NCBI GenBank assembly: GCA_025517465.1
Contig: JAOPKE010000002.1
Span: 62,001 to 126,000 of the forward strand
Reading direction: 5' to 3'
Source: Halobacteria archaeon HArc-gm2
Lineage (GTDB): Archaea; Halobacteriota; Halobacteria; Halobacteriales; Haloarculaceae
DNA: 64,000 bases
Shown here piece by piece: positions 1 through 8,026 of the stretch. Position 1 is the first letter of the stretch. Each line of letters begins with the position of its first letter. The notes beneath the pieces are model-generated. The model was not told where the DNA came from. It searched no databases and saw only the letters and a program-made list of their open reading frames with translations. Both the position numbers and the translations under genes were made by a program.

Positions 1-2
1 AC

Positions 3-959
3 TACGACATGGAGGGCCTCGCCGGCTGGGGGAGCAAGAAAGGGACCTGGGAACGCGCGATCAAGGCCGCCCAGACGCGACAGGGGATCGAGCCCGGCGA
101 GCCCGGAACCTACGAGAACGAGAGCGCGACGCTGCGGGACGCTATCTCCGTCCTGGAACAGATCGTGGAGGCACCTGACGCGTTCGAGACGGACGCGCTA
201 ACGGGCGACGAGGAGACTCGCGAGAAGCGTCGGGAACAGGCCCGGCAGATCATCGCCCACGACATCGAGCCGTTCCGCGCGAACGGCCGCTTCGAACACT
301 TCACCCGAACCTCCGACGTCGACCTCAAGCGTCACGACGTGGTCTACCTCGACTTCCAGCGCTACGAGTCCGACAAGCGCGCCGGCGGCCTGGAGATGCA
401 GATGCGCCTCTCGGACCTGTACGAGCAGGCCAAATCCTTCGAGGGCGAGACGTTCTTCGCCGTCGACGAGTTCAACTACATGCTTCGCAATCCCCGAGCC
501 AAGCAGTTCTTCAAGCAGACCCACCGGGCATCCCGGCACTGGGATCTGGCGGTCTGGCTCGCCACCCAGGAGATCAACGACCTCTTCGTCGAGAACGACG
601 ACGGGCTCGGGCTCACCGACTCCGCCCGCGTGATCTTCAACAACCAGGCCATGCAGCTCTACCACTACACGAAGGAGATGAACGACCGGTGGGGCGACGT
701 CCTCGACCTCTCGCAGCGCTCCCAGCACTTCGTCGACGACGCCCAGGTCGGCAAGAAGGAGGAAGGCTACTCCCAGGCGCTGCTCGTCGTCGACGAGGAC
801 GAGTACCCACTCAGGGTGGAGATGAGCGACCACATGAACCCCCGACAGTTCTCGATCTACCAGTACGACCCGACGAAGGCCGACCACAGCGACGACTTCC
901 GGGAGTTTCTCAGACAGTACGGTGATCGGGCCGACGTCTGCAACTGGAGGTGGGACTGA
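3..959 (+). CDS. VirB4-type conjugation ATPase, C-terminal part (5' end outside window)
   Basis: The reading frame is open back to the window edge, so the start is missing; the first visible Met (base 9) is internal. The visible 318 codons are the C-terminal half of a VirB4/TraC-like ATPase, which powers assembly of a type IV secretion or conjugation apparatus at the membrane. A Walker B-like strand (FFAVDEFNYML, about residues 150-160 of the visible part) is followed by WLATQEINDLF, the conserved sensor-type glutamine strand of this superfamily. The Walker A motif would be upstream of the window. The stop codon overlaps the next gene's ATG, and two more conjugation-type genes follow in the same direction. 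The family is fairly sure; exact subfamily is not. Confidence 0.75.
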   Translation, partial: YDMEGLAGWGSKKGTWERAIKAAQTRQGIEPGEPGTYENESATLRDAISVLEQIVEAPDAFETDALTGDEETREKRREQARQIIAHDIEPFRANGRFEHFTRTSDVDLKRHDVVYLDFQRYESDKRAGGLEMQMRLSDLYEQAKSFEGETFFAVDEFNYMLRNPRAKQFFKQTHRASRHWDLAVWLATQEINDLFVENDDGLGLTDSARVIFNNQAMQLYHYTKEMNDRWGDVLDLSQRSQHFVDDAQVGKKEEGYSQALLVVDEDEYPLRVEMSDHMNPRQFSIYQYDPTKADHSDDFREFLRQYGDRADVCNWRWD

Positions 960-2140
960 TGGGGCTGCGAAACGCCCTCTCTTTCGGTTCGTCGGGGAAC
1001 GACGGTCCCGGTACGCCGAACTCGATCGAAGTAGGTCAGGACCTCGTCGACGACCTCCGGGAGCGCGTCGAGGCGGCCGGTCCGGTCGTCCACCTGACCC
1101 CGTACAAGCGCGACCGCAATCACGACACCAGCCGGTCGTTCTTCCGGGGCGTCCACCGCGTTCGCCGTGGTGGGCCCAAACGGAGAGAGAACGTCTCCTC
1201 GCCGTTCACGTTCGAGATTCACTACGACGGCAGCGAGGGGACGATCGGCTTCCGCTACGTCGCCGACGAGGACGTCCTCCGGAGCGAGATTCGCCAGGAG
1301 ATCGAATCCTGCTACCACGATAGCGACGTGACCCGAAGTCCGCCCACGTTCGTCGACGTCGACGAAGGCGACTACGCCTCCGCGGCGTGGCTCACGCTAC
1401 GACATCCAGAGCCGCTCCGTCCGGTCAACAATCCGGGCCTCAACCCGAGTGACTTCCACCCCGACCCCTACGATTCGATCACGAGCAGAATGGTCGGCGA
1501 CGGGAGCCGGTCGGCCTCGGTCGTGACCCAGCTTGTGTTCAAGCCCGCAATCTCCCACGCTGACCAGGACTCGCTGAACTGGCACGACGGGGTCGACGAG
1601 GTCGCCAAGCGGATGAAAGAGCCCAACGAGGGGTTCCGGTGGCAAAGCATTCTCACGGTGGTCGCGAACACCTTCGTCGAGAAAGACCTGGACGTGAAAG
1701 CGACGCAGGAGGGGTACCTCTCCTCCGAGGACAAGGAGGCGGCGAACGTCATCGCGAACCAGCGCAACCGGAAAGGGTTCCACGTCATCATCCGCGTCGT
1801 CGCGATCGCCGACGAACCCGAGCTGGCCGAACGGCGAGTAGCGTCGACGTGCGAGAAGTACAGGAACTACTACAACTCCACCCACGGCCAGGGGTTCAAG
1901 CCGGTCTTCGACGTCGACGTCGGCGAGGTCCTCTCGAACGCCGCTCGTCGGAAGTGGATCGACCGGGAGATGCCCATGTCGCTCGACGAGGCCGTGGCGC
2001 TGGGCGCACCGCCGACGGATCTCAACACGCCCGCCGTCGAGTACACGCACCAGCGGTCCGACGAGGGCGTGCCAGCGTCCGTCGACGGGTTCGAAAAGTA
2101 CGACGAGACTGGCTACACCGACCGACAAGGAAACCCATGA
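959..2140 (+). CDS. Conjugation protein, probable N-terminal partner of the coupling ATPase
   Basis: This gives a 393-residue protein. I chose ATG at 959, which overlaps the upstream stop (TGATG) and has GGAGG just before it; GTG at 950 is the alternative. There is no ATP-binding motif or membrane segment. The middle (about residues 200-320) has the pattern WQSILTVVANTF ... KGFHVIIRVVAIAD, which resembles the domain that precedes the ATPase in many single-chain coupling proteins (I think of the DUF8128 type). Here that domain appears as a separate gene between the VirB4-like and VirD4-like ATPases, joined by 1- and 4-base overlaps. I infer that it works with the ATPase in substrate recruitment. 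The domain assignment is from memory. Confidence 0.55.
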   Translation: MGLRNALSFGSSGNDGPGTPNSIEVGQDLVDDLRERVEAAGPVVHLTPYKRDRNHDTSRSFFRGVHRVRRGGPKRRENVSSPFTFEIHYDGSEGTIGFRYVADEDVLRSEIRQEIESCYHDSDVTRSPPTFVDVDEGDYASAAWLTLRHPEPLRPVNNPGLNPSDFHPDPYDSITSRMVGDGSRSASVVTQLVFKPAISHADQDSLNWHDGVDEVAKRMKEPNEGFRWQSILTVVANTFVEKDLDVKATQEGYLSSEDKEAANVIANQRNRKGFHVIIRVVAIADEPELAERRVASTCEKYRNYYNSTHGQGFKPVFDVDVGEVLSNAARRKWIDREMPMSLDEAVALGAPPTDLNTPAVEYTHQRSDEGVPASVDGFEKYDETGYTDRQGNP

Positions 2141-5097
2141 GTGTGCCGAGAACGAGCGAGGAGCAGTTCCAAGATCCGGACTACGAGTGGCCCTACGACT
2201 TCCGCCCGGCGCCCGGACGCTCCGGTCGGGTGATGCGTGACGGCCACGAGTACAAGGTCTTCCGCGACCCCGAGGAGGAGACCGACGTCCCCGACCCGGA
2301 GGATGTCTTCGCCGGTGCGTGGCCGCGGGCCTGGATCGAGAATCACGCGAACGTCGACGACCAGCCGTTCTACGTCGGGATCGACGAGTACGCCGAACCG
2401 GTTCCGATCGAGCAGGAACAGATGTTCCGACACATCATCGGGCTCGGGCAGACCGGTGGCGGGAAGACCACCTTCCTCGAAACCGTGGGCGCCCAGCATA
2501 CCTGGTCAGGTAACGGGCTCTGCGTGGTCGATCCCGGCGGGGAGGCCGTCTTCAACATCATTCGCCAGGCGCCGGCGGACCGATTCGACGACGTCGTCCT
2601 CCTGGACGTCGGCGCCGACTACACCGACCGACACGTCGGCTTCAACCTGCTGGACACCTACCACGACCCGGGCGAACCCGGGTTCGACGTCGAAGTGGAG
2701 AACCGCGTCTCCGACATCCTCCCGCTACTGAACGCCGACGAGTACCAGCGCATGAAGGGCGTCGCCGCCCACGTTCTCCGGGGCCTGATCGAGGCGGATT
2801 ACACCCGCGAAGACAACGGCGAGTCGACGCGGTTCGGGGAGGCAGTCGTCGACCACTTCGGCGGTGACGAGGATACAGCGAGCGCCGACGAGAACTACAC
2901 GATCAACGATATGTACCACATCATCGGGAGCCAGTCCAACCGGGAGGCCTGGCACGAGATGGTGGTCGAGGAGGAACTCGTTCGCCTGGAGCCCTACGCC
3001 CGCATCCTCGCGGACATGGACGAGGGCGACAACAAGCTCGAACCCCTGATCCGACGACTCCGAAACTGGGTCGAGTCCGAGACCATCCGGCCCATCGTCT
3101 CCCAGCGGAAGACGACCATCTCCATCCCCGAGGTCGTCCGGGAAGGGAAGATACTGCTCATCAAGTGCGACAAGGCACCCGACGAGGTTCGCCAGATCGT
3201 CACGAGCGCGATATCCCGGATGATCTGGTCGGTCTGCATGGCTCGCCCGTCCTCCGAACAGCAGTTCCTGATGGAGGAGATGGGTGCGGAACTCCCGGAG
3301 GCCGTCGACGGCGACGAGGGGTACGAGCCGGAGCCGTTCTACCTGGTACTCGACGAGGTCCATTCGCTGCTGAGCAAGAACACGAAGATGGTCGACATGC
3401 TCGCCGAGGCCCGGAAGAAGAAACTCGGTCTGGTCCTGCTCACCCAGCAGCTGAACCAGCTTCCGAGTGGCCGCGCCGGCAACTTCGTCCAGGAGAAGAT
3501 CATCTCGAACACCGCGACGACCGTCGCCTTCCACCCCGGCGACGACGCGAAGGAGCAGAGCGCCGTCGCATCGGCGTTCCGCGATCGGTCGCCCAACGAC
3601 CTGCTCGTCGACCAGTTCCACGCAACCATGGCGATCACCGACGACCAGGGGAAGACGGCGCCGGGGTTCGTCGCCGAGATGGTCCCGCCCGTTCCACCGC
3701 GGCGCGGGCTCGACACGGTCGTCGAGATTCTGAAGCGCTCGCTCGACGAGTACGGCGTCGAGACGAAGTCCGCGGAGGAGGACCTCAAGACCGTCCCGGA
3801 TCGCTTCACGTCGGCCCTGGCGGGCCTCGACACACCCAACGATGGCGGTACCGTCCTCGAACTCACGGACGAACGAGCCGACCAGATCCTCGCCACGACC
3901 TTCGGTGTTCTCGTCGATCACGACTTCCCCAAGGGCGGTGCCCCTATCGACCCGGTGATCGAGCGGACCGAGCGACAGCTCTCGGTGAGCGGCCAGCACG
4001 TCGACACGCTGATCCAGAAGGCCAACGCCCAGGAGCTCGTCGACGTCACGCCCGACGGAGAACGTATCGAACTGACGCCCGACGGCCGCGAACAGCTGTG
4101 GGATTCGGGACAGTCGGGCAACGCCGGGAAGATCGGCCACCAGGCCCCCATGGAGTACATTGCACGCGGTCTCAGCACCCTCGGGTACCACGTCCGCGTT
4201 CCGCGCCAGACGGGCGACGAGATGCCCGACCTCGTGGCCGAGGTCCCGATCGAGACTGGCGGAGCGACGCTCGAAGAGGCCAAACAGAACCGGGAGCAGT
4301 TGCTCGACGACTACCCGGGAATCTTCGCGCTCAGTGGCGAGCAGGACGTCGCCGTCGAGTTCGAGAAGGCGACCCGTTCGGCGCCGGCGCAGATCGGCGA
4401 CAACCTGCGGAAGGGTGTCGAGAACGGCGACCACGTGCTATTCGTAGTGAACGCCGACGACGACGGCTTCGCCGACGGTGCACGCCAGATCTCGGACAAA
4501 CTCTCCGATCCGATGCTGACCTACACGAATGCCCGTACCCCGAACGACGCCGACCGTCGGTACCACCATTGCGACTACAAGTGCGCCGCGTCAGCGGATG
4601 GAGACAGCTACATCGCGCTCCCGGGAGACGTCACGTACCAGTGGGTAGACGACGGCGAGTCGGCAGTTGTGCTGCGCAACTCAGACGGAGACGAGTACGC
4701 GAGGTTCGATTCGATCGACGACTGGCTCGACCGCTCACCCGCCGATTTCCCGGTGACATACGAGGTCAGTGACGACGGCTACGTCGACGTCCGGGGAGAT
4801 GAGAACACGATTTCGAAGACCCAGTTCCGAGAGGAGTACACACCAGTCAGTTCGCCGCATCTACCGCGAGAGGAGTTTCAGGGCGAACTTCCGTCACCTG
4901 ACGCCTGGGATATCGCCGTGCTTCCCGACGATCCCGACCTCCCACTGCAGTACTACGATGCCGACGACGATACATGCTATCCACTCCCAGGCCTTACTAG
5001 CTCGGGTGCGTCAAAGGCCGATACCGAGGCCGATAGTTCGTTGGCGATAGTCGAAGAACCAGAGGACGATGACGATCTTTGGTCAAATCTGGTCTAG
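2137..5097 (+). CDS. VirD4/TraG-like coupling ATPase
   Basis: This 986-residue protein starts at ATG 2137, which overlaps the previous stop (ATGA); the frame is open further upstream but that part overlaps the preceding gene. Walker A (GQTGGGKTT) is near residue 110, Walker B (FYLVLDEVHSLL) near residue 400, and LVLLTQQLNQLP follows, as in coupling proteins that bring DNA to the conjugation pore. No clear N-terminal membrane anchor is visible, unlike many VirD4 proteins, so membrane attachment may come through the partner gene. The region after residue 560 has winged-helix-like segments and an acidic tail. It is the last gene of the conjugation operon in the window. Confidence 0.75.
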   Translation: MSVPRTSEEQFQDPDYEWPYDFRPAPGRSGRVMRDGHEYKVFRDPEEETDVPDPEDVFAGAWPRAWIENHANVDDQPFYVGIDEYAEPVPIEQEQMFRHIIGLGQTGGGKTTFLETVGAQHTWSGNGLCVVDPGGEAVFNIIRQAPADRFDDVVLLDVGADYTDRHVGFNLLDTYHDPGEPGFDVEVENRVSDILPLLNADEYQRMKGVAAHVLRGLIEADYTREDNGESTRFGEAVVDHFGGDEDTASADENYTINDMYHIIGSQSNREAWHEMVVEEELVRLEPYARILADMDEGDNKLEPLIRRLRNWVESETIRPIVSQRKTTISIPEVVREGKILLIKCDKAPDEVRQIVTSAISRMIWSVCMARPSSEQQFLMEEMGAELPEAVDGDEGYEPEPFYLVLDEVHSLLSKNTKMVDMLAEARKKKLGLVLLTQQLNQLPSGRAGNFVQEKIISNTATTVAFHPGDDAKEQSAVASAFRDRSPNDLLVDQFHATMAITDDQGKTAPGFVAEMVPPVPPRRGLDTVVEILKRSLDEYGVETKSAEEDLKTVPDRFTSALAGLDTPNDGGTVLELTDERADQILATTFGVLVDHDFPKGGAPIDPVIERTERQLSVSGQHVDTLIQKANAQELVDVTPDGERIELTPDGREQLWDSGQSGNAGKIGHQAPMEYIARGLSTLGYHVRVPRQTGDEMPDLVAEVPIETGGATLEEAKQNREQLLDDYPGIFALSGEQDVAVEFEKATRSAPAQIGDNLRKGVENGDHVLFVVNADDDGFADGARQISDKLSDPMLTYTNARTPNDADRRYHHCDYKCAASADGDSYIALPGDVTYQWVDDGESAVVLRNSDGDEYARFDSIDDWLDRSPADFPVTYEVSDDGYVDVRGDENTISKTQFREEYTPVSSPHLPREEFQGELPSPDAWDIAVLPDDPDLPLQYYDADDDTCYPLPGLTSSGASKADTEADSSLAIVEEPEDDDDLWSNLV

Positions 5098-5561
5098 AAC
5101 GCCGCTGACTCCACCGTGACATCGGTGCAGCCGTATTCGTTCGATATCGTCGACACGACCGCATCGTAGCGGATGTCCACTTCACCCGTTGTCGGAGACC
5201 CATTTTCCGTTTGAACCGTCACGGTGGCTGTTCTCGTCGTCCCCCCGCAGGCCGAATCGATGGCCTCCTCTTTCGTCTCTTCTGCCTGTCCCGGTTATCG
5301 GTAATAGCGAAGCGGAAACGATACAGTCTCGACTTCTTGTTCAGTTCCGGGAATCACCTGAATGGAAGGCTTCGGATACTCGTTACCGGGAATTTTCACG
5401 CCTAAGACATCGGATGGGTTTGATGGGGCAAGGACTCCCTCAGTTGCCCCGAAGAACGTGAATGTGATCGGGACGTCACCTGTGTTTGCGATCGTTGCTC
5501 GGAGGCGACCACCGAACGGCTCATACCTATCAGAAAAGTACCAGTATAGGGACAAGATCAA
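5094..5561 (-). pseudogene. Broken gene for a beta-rich protein, in-frame TAA and missing 5' end
   Basis: On the minus strand one frame runs from a TTG at 5561 to a TAG at 5094-5096 and is interrupted once, by TAA at 5295-5297. Both halves look like real haloarchaeal protein: the first has NTGDVPITFTFFGATEG and the second has CGGTTRTATVTVQTENGSP, suggesting one beta-sandwich protein of about 155 residues. An in-frame TGA lies immediately before the TTG, so the true start has been lost. Its 3' end overlaps the coupling-ATPase 3' end by 4 bases. I read it as a decayed gene cut at the junction with the AT-rich cargo. A sequencing error at the TAA cannot be excluded. Confidence 0.5.
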
Positions 5562-5754
5562 TCACGAACCGGTAAAAGCTATTCAGAAAGAAAGAGATGG
5601 GATGGCCCGTTTGTTGGATTCTCTTGTTGGCGAAGAAAACACTATAGCTGAAGATGGAGTATATATTGAAATTCATAAAGATGAGGTGGAAAATTTTCGT
5701 AAACTTGAGCGTGAGGTAATCTCACAACTTCCTGAGCGAGAGCATAACAAGTAA
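5521..5754 (+). pseudogene. Fragment or small gene at the cargo junction
   Basis: The last 70 or so codons before TAA 5752-5754 look coding (…DSLVGEENTIAEDGVYIE…, then a charged helical tail), but upstream the same frame runs into sequence that is antisense to the broken minus-strand gene, so the natural start is unclear. An in-frame ATG at 5602 would give a 50-residue protein. Base composition changes to A+T-rich here. Either a small gene starts at 5602 or a larger gene was cut at about 5.53 kb by the recombination that brought in the cargo. No family recognised. Confidence 0.35.
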
Positions 5755-5833
5755 AAGTCGATGCAATTGACACCCTCTAGATTACCTCTGCAAAACACAG
5801 AGTCCTTTAGGTATTCGAGCCACACGTTAATCC

Positions 5834-6226
5834 ATGTCGCAAGAGGAGAGTGAGGACAGATTCTGGCCAAAACGTGCAATTGTTATTGGGCTAGCTACCA
5901 TACTAACTCTTAGTTTCATATCGGTGATTCGGTCCATGACAAGTGGTACGATTTGTCCCCAGGGACCAGTCGGCTTGTATACATTCTTGGGTGGTGTTGT
6001 ATTCCTATCGGGAATTTATGTCCAAGAAAATAGATTTGTGTCAACAAGATCGGCAATTGCCTACCCAGCTTTGTACGGCGTTTTGACCGTTCTCATAATC
6101 GGATCCGCTTTTGAAGGTGTAATCATTCTCAGCTCAGTTCCGGCTGCCGACTTTTTCTTCGCGAGTTTAACGGCTGGCACTGTTGCTGCCGGGGTCGGCT
6201 ATTGGAGTTTTACCGAGTTTCTTTAA
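5834..6226 (+). CDS. Small membrane protein, four predicted helices
   Basis: The 130-residue product has a charged N-terminus (MSQEESEDRFWPKR) followed by hydrophobic segments at about residues 14-30, 45-62, 74-95 and 103-126. I do not recognise the family. A TATA-like element (CTTTAG, centred near 5808) lies 26 bases before the ATG, which supports a leaderless transcript starting at 5834. It is convergent with the adenylate-kinase-like gene, 31 bases away. The A+T-rich composition matches the cargo block. Confidence 0.6.
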   Translation: MSQEESEDRFWPKRAIVIGLATILTLSFISVIRSMTSGTICPQGPVGLYTFLGGVVFLSGIYVQENRFVSTRSAIAYPALYGVLTVLIIGSAFEGVIILSSVPAADFFFASLTAGTVAAGVGYWSFTEFL

Positions 6227-6257
6227 TCAAACAAAGCTCCGAAATGGACATTTACGA

Positions 6258-6890
6258 CTATCTTCTCTTTCCGATCTCTTGTTGTATGGAGTTGAAAACG
6301 GCCTCTACCTCCTGGTCAGCCTCTAACTCATTTAAAACCCCTTGTTTACGATATGATTCGACAACGGGGGCTGTCTTTGATTGATATTCCTCTATGCGTT
6401 TGCGGATTGATCCTGGCGAATCATCCGCTCTTTGCGAGAGATTACCTCCACAATCATGACAGTCCTCTAACTTTCCTTTTGATCGGGTTTTAGTATTATA
6501 AATGGCGCCGCACTCATCGCATACTATTCTATATTTCAATCGTTCGGTTAGTATGTCCTTTGATACCGATAGATAAAACACTCCATCAATTGAGGCCTCT
6601 TTTTCTACTATAGCTGCCTGTGAAGTATCACGAGGATACCCGTCTAGAATAAATCCTTCAGAGTCGGATATCTCCTGTGAGACCATTCGGTCAATTATTG
6701 GATTGGGAACCATTTCGCCCTGATCAATATACTCCTTTGGCTTCCCCCATTCAGTCACCATATCCTTATTTTCCCTAAGAAGCTTCCCAGTTTGAATATG
6801 TTTTATCTGATAATCATTCGAAAGTAGGCGAGACTGAGTACTTTTCCCTGCTCCTGGTGGGCCCATTAAGACGATTTGTAAATCTTCCAT
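6258..6890 (-). CDS. Adenylate-kinase-like nucleoside monophosphate kinase
   Basis: At 210 residues it has the length of a long-type adenylate kinase. The P-loop is GPPGAGKST (residues 9-17), the NMP-binding part has QTGKLLRE, and DGYPRD is the conserved Arg-containing motif. The LID carries a four-cysteine zinc site (CDECG ... CHDCG, about residues 123-148). Known family chemistry is phosphate transfer between ATP and AMP. It is the last gene of the six-gene minus-strand operon, 9 bases after the dUTPase-fold gene. An accessory kinase beside a PurZ-like enzyme could phosphorylate an unusual deoxypurine monophosphate; that is inference. Codon use is A+T-rich, unlike core haloarchaeal genes, so I take it as horizontally acquired rather than the housekeeping adk. 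Confidence 0.85.
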   Translation of the reverse strand: MEDLQIVLMGPPGAGKSTQSRLLSNDYQIKHIQTGKLLRENKDMVTEWGKPKEYIDQGEMVPNPIIDRMVSQEISDSEGFILDGYPRDTSQAAIVEKEASIDGVFYLSVSKDILTERLKYRIVCDECGAIYNTKTRSKGKLEDCHDCGGNLSQRADDSPGSIRKRIEEYQSKTAPVVESYRKQGVLNELEADQEVEAVFNSIQQEIGKRR

Positions 6891-6899
6891 AGCCGTGTA

Positions 6900-8024
6900 C
6901 TAGTCCAGGATTCTCATAATTGCGGCGAAAACGAGTGCCAGGATAGTAACAATTGCTAAGACTGCCAAGGATACCCCTCCAATGAAAATGCCAGTATCGA
7001 TCAGGGGCAGTTCGCCAGAGAAACTATTGCCTTGAGTAAAGAGCAAAGATAAAGTCGTAAAAAGAACAGCTAATATCGTCGCAATCGCACCAAACGATAA
7101 CCGAACGACACGCCCTAGCCGATCAACTTCACCCTCTATCTCTTCTATCTCGCCTTTAACTTCAGAAAACAGTGCGCTCTTAAGCTCTTCTGGATCGTAG
7201 TCTTGAAATACGATTTGATCCTTTTTCATCTCATATTTCATGGGCTTAGCATACTCCTCTTCCCCTTCATCAGGCTCCCAGTCCGTGGTTTTTTGAGGAT
7301 ATCCATCTTCTACCCACTCAGTCGTTTTTACAAAGTCAATCCTGGCTAATCTGTCTCCTTCGGACAATTTTACTGGATCATCTGAGAGATTGTAAATTGG
7401 GCAGAATAGATATCCAGAATAACCTGGATCGACCTGCGGCCCCCCAACCCAGAGCAATCCATCATATGCATGAGCAACCCTGATATTCCATCTTCCAATT
7501 AGGAAGTGAGGCATGTTGAGGCGTTCTTTAGTTTTTATTACAGCGACCTGAAATGGCGGAATTTCGAAGGATTCATTTTCTACTAATCTATTGCTTTCCC
7601 CTTCCACAGAATATTGATCACCAATACGAAGTGAATACGAGGCGGGCTTGAGATTCTTTTCTTTAAATGGCTTAATTAGCGAATGTTCCTTTGAGTAATA
7701 GTATATCTGATCTTTTAGCAAAACACCCCCATTCCGCCCATTATCAATATCATCGCCGTTATCTAGAGGATCTTTTGTTCGTCGATCATCCTCCAGTGAT
7801 TGAATTAAATTCCAGAGAGACTCACGCTCTTTATACGTGTTACTATAATCAAACCATCTCTCTATATCTTCTCGGTCTTTTTCATCTAAATCATCATCGG
7901 CGATTAGTGCACGACCAATTTGGTGAAGAAAATCGTCGTATCTCCCTTTCAGTGTCTTTTCCGCGATAGAGAGTTTCTTGCGCAATGAGTCTGGATCCCG
8001 CTCATCATCAGAGGAGCTTGCCAT
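6900..8024 (-). CDS. Membrane-anchored dUTPase/dCTP-deaminase-fold protein
   Basis: The 374-residue protein has three parts. Residues 1-90 are charged and helical. Residues about 120-270 have the dCTP-deaminase/dUTPase fold signature: KPASYSLRIG, then IGRWNIRVAHAYDGLLW and QVDPGYSGYLFCPIYNLSD. Two hydrophobic segments lie at about 308-330 and 345-370, after a likely coiled coil (EEIEGEVDRLGRVV). dCTP deaminases use a Glu in the strand after the DPG.SG turn; here that strand reads LFCPIYN, so the deaminase Glu seems absent, while the Asp of VDPGYSG, as in dUTPase motif III, is kept. It may bind or hydrolyse a dNTP, or sense it, at the membrane. It starts 2 bases after the PurZ-like gene stops. 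Confidence 0.65.
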   Translation of the reverse strand: MASSSDDERDPDSLRKKLSIAEKTLKGRYDDFLHQIGRALIADDDLDEKDREDIERWFDYSNTYKERESLWNLIQSLEDDRRTKDPLDNGDDIDNGRNGGVLLKDQIYYYSKEHSLIKPFKEKNLKPASYSLRIGDQYSVEGESNRLVENESFEIPPFQVAVIKTKERLNMPHFLIGRWNIRVAHAYDGLLWVGGPQVDPGYSGYLFCPIYNLSDDPVKLSEGDRLARIDFVKTTEWVEDGYPQKTTDWEPDEGEEEYAKPMKYEMKKDQIVFQDYDPEELKSALFSEVKGEIEEIEGEVDRLGRVVRLSFGAIATILAVLFTTLSLLFTQGNSFSGELPLIDTGIFIGGVSLAVLAIVTILALVFAAIMRILD

Positions 8025-8026
8025 TG

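Noticed and set aside
1639-2136. N-terminal extension of the coupling ATPase
   Set aside because: It overlaps the preceding gene in another frame and is Arg-rich low-complexity sequence; ATGA overlap at 2137 marks the start.
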